From Chitinophaga alhagiae (GTDB taxonomy: Bacteria; Bacteroidota; Bacteroidia; Chitinophagales; Chitinophagaceae): 64,000 nt of DNA. Below, in pieces: positions 63,729 to 64,000 of this stretch. The DNA lies in contig NZ_QXMH01000002.1 in the NCBI RefSeq assembly GCF_003568665.1, forward strand, positions 620,001 through 684,000. Reading direction: 5' to 3'. The number at the start of each line of letters is the position of its first letter. Within the stretch, counting starts at the first letter, position 1. Below the pieces are notes generated by a model, which saw only the letters and a program-made list of their open reading frames with translations, had not been told where the DNA came from and did no database searches. Made by a program: the position numbers and the translations under genes.

Positions 63729-64000
63729 AATTCGTTTCAAACCTGAACCCCCGCAGAAATTCCACCACGCCCATCTTCTTTTTGCCCTCCAACTGCAACT
63801 CCTCTACGTGGATGTATCCCCCGTTTGCCGCAAATTTCAGGTACGTTTTATGATCTGAGTGTACACTGCCCGGCGTATGCGCATGCTGCACCGGTTCTTT
63901 TACGGCCTTGAAGACCTTCAGCGTTTTGCCCTGCAGGCTGGTGAATGCGGCAGGATAGGGACTGAGGCCGCGTATGAGATCATAAATATGGTTGACCGGC
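63727..64000 (-). CDS. fmt: Methionyl-tRNA formyltransferase, C-terminal part (truncated by window edge)
   Basis: Reading on the minus strand from the window edge gives PVNHIYDLIRGLSPYPAAFT, then a beta-strand-rich stretch and KKKMGVVEFLRGFRFE before TAA. The IRGLSPYPAA block and the final VxEFLRGF are typical of the Fmt C-terminal domain, which binds the initiator tRNA. About 90 residues are present of roughly 310. Fmt formylates Met-tRNA for initiation. No earlier part is visible. Confidence 0.88.
   Translation of the reverse strand, partial: PVNHIYDLIRGLSPYPAAFTSLQGKTLKVFKAVKEPVQHAHTPGSVHSDHKTYLKFAANGGYIHVEELQLEGKKKMGVVEFLRGFRFETN

Noticed and set aside
1..64000. CRISPR arrays, rRNA, tRNA, prophage or intact insertion sequence
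   Set aside because: None was found on reading; the only mobile-like signal is the 109-bp element at 8221-8329, which has no transposase.

Overview
The window is chromosomal DNA of a Bacteroidota bacterium, most likely of the order Chitinophagales (Chitinophaga-like). The evidence is two SusC/SusD pairs, an ECF-sigma/FecR pair feeding an STN-containing SusC, promoters of the Bacteroidota type (TAnnTTTG with an upstream TTTG or TTG), an almost complete lack of Shine-Dalgarno sites, and moderately high GC. Oxygen-dependent HemF and an OxyR with both redox cysteines point to aerobic life. Nothing looks like a prophage, an intact insertion sequence, a CRISPR array, an rRNA or a tRNA.

Layout. 1-8.2 kb: end of aroC, an FKBP-type isomerase, a duplicated-domain secreted protein, a CocE-type hydrolase, a DinB-like protein, then a siderophore receptor followed by a PepSY membrane protein (iron uptake and reduction). 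8.2-8.35 kb: a 109-bp structured element with 24-bp terminal inverted repeats between convergent genes. 8.35-24.3 kb: an outer-membrane barrel, gcvP, a cysteine-cluster protein, an MFS exporter, a GSDH-type dehydrogenase, a tail-specific protease, oxyR, a methyltransferase, a GT2 glycosyltransferase and an unknown helical envelope protein. 24.4-30.1 kb: a complete seven-gene Mrp (mnhABCDEFG) cation/proton antiporter operon. 30.4-38.3 kb: a polysaccharide-utilisation locus with ECF sigma, FecR, STN-SusC and SusD, and a convergent GH43 arabinanase-like enzyme. 38.4-38.6 kb: a TPP riboswitch aptamer and terminator, both pointing at the GH43 gene and not at any thiamine gene. 38.6-43.9 kb: DUF4142 lipoprotein, unknown secreted protein, esterase, S9 peptidase. 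44.0-48.7 kb: a second, paralogous SusD/SusC pair without STN, preceded by a LacI-type palindrome. 49.3-57.9 kb: a near-complete heme pathway, hemA-C-D-E-F-B-L in one operon with hemH divergent. 58.1-61.1 kb: three-subunit proton-translocating transhydrogenase. 61.1-64.0 kb: an RNA m5C methyltransferase, a LysM/RlpA-like protein and the end of fmt.

How the parts fit. Iron uptake at the left end and heme synthesis at the right serve the same aerobic respiratory metabolism, with the Mrp antiporter and transhydrogenase handling ion gradients and NADPH. The centre is a glycan and peptide acquisition neighbourhood: two paralogous SusCD importers that appear to be under different control (sigma/anti-sigma with an outer-membrane signalling domain versus a LacI-like operator) and secreted enzymes between them. 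The most unexpected signal is the TPP riboswitch placed ahead of a glycoside hydrolase; next is the short inverted-repeat element at 8.2 kb. Functions were assigned by reading motifs and family resemblance, with no database search.
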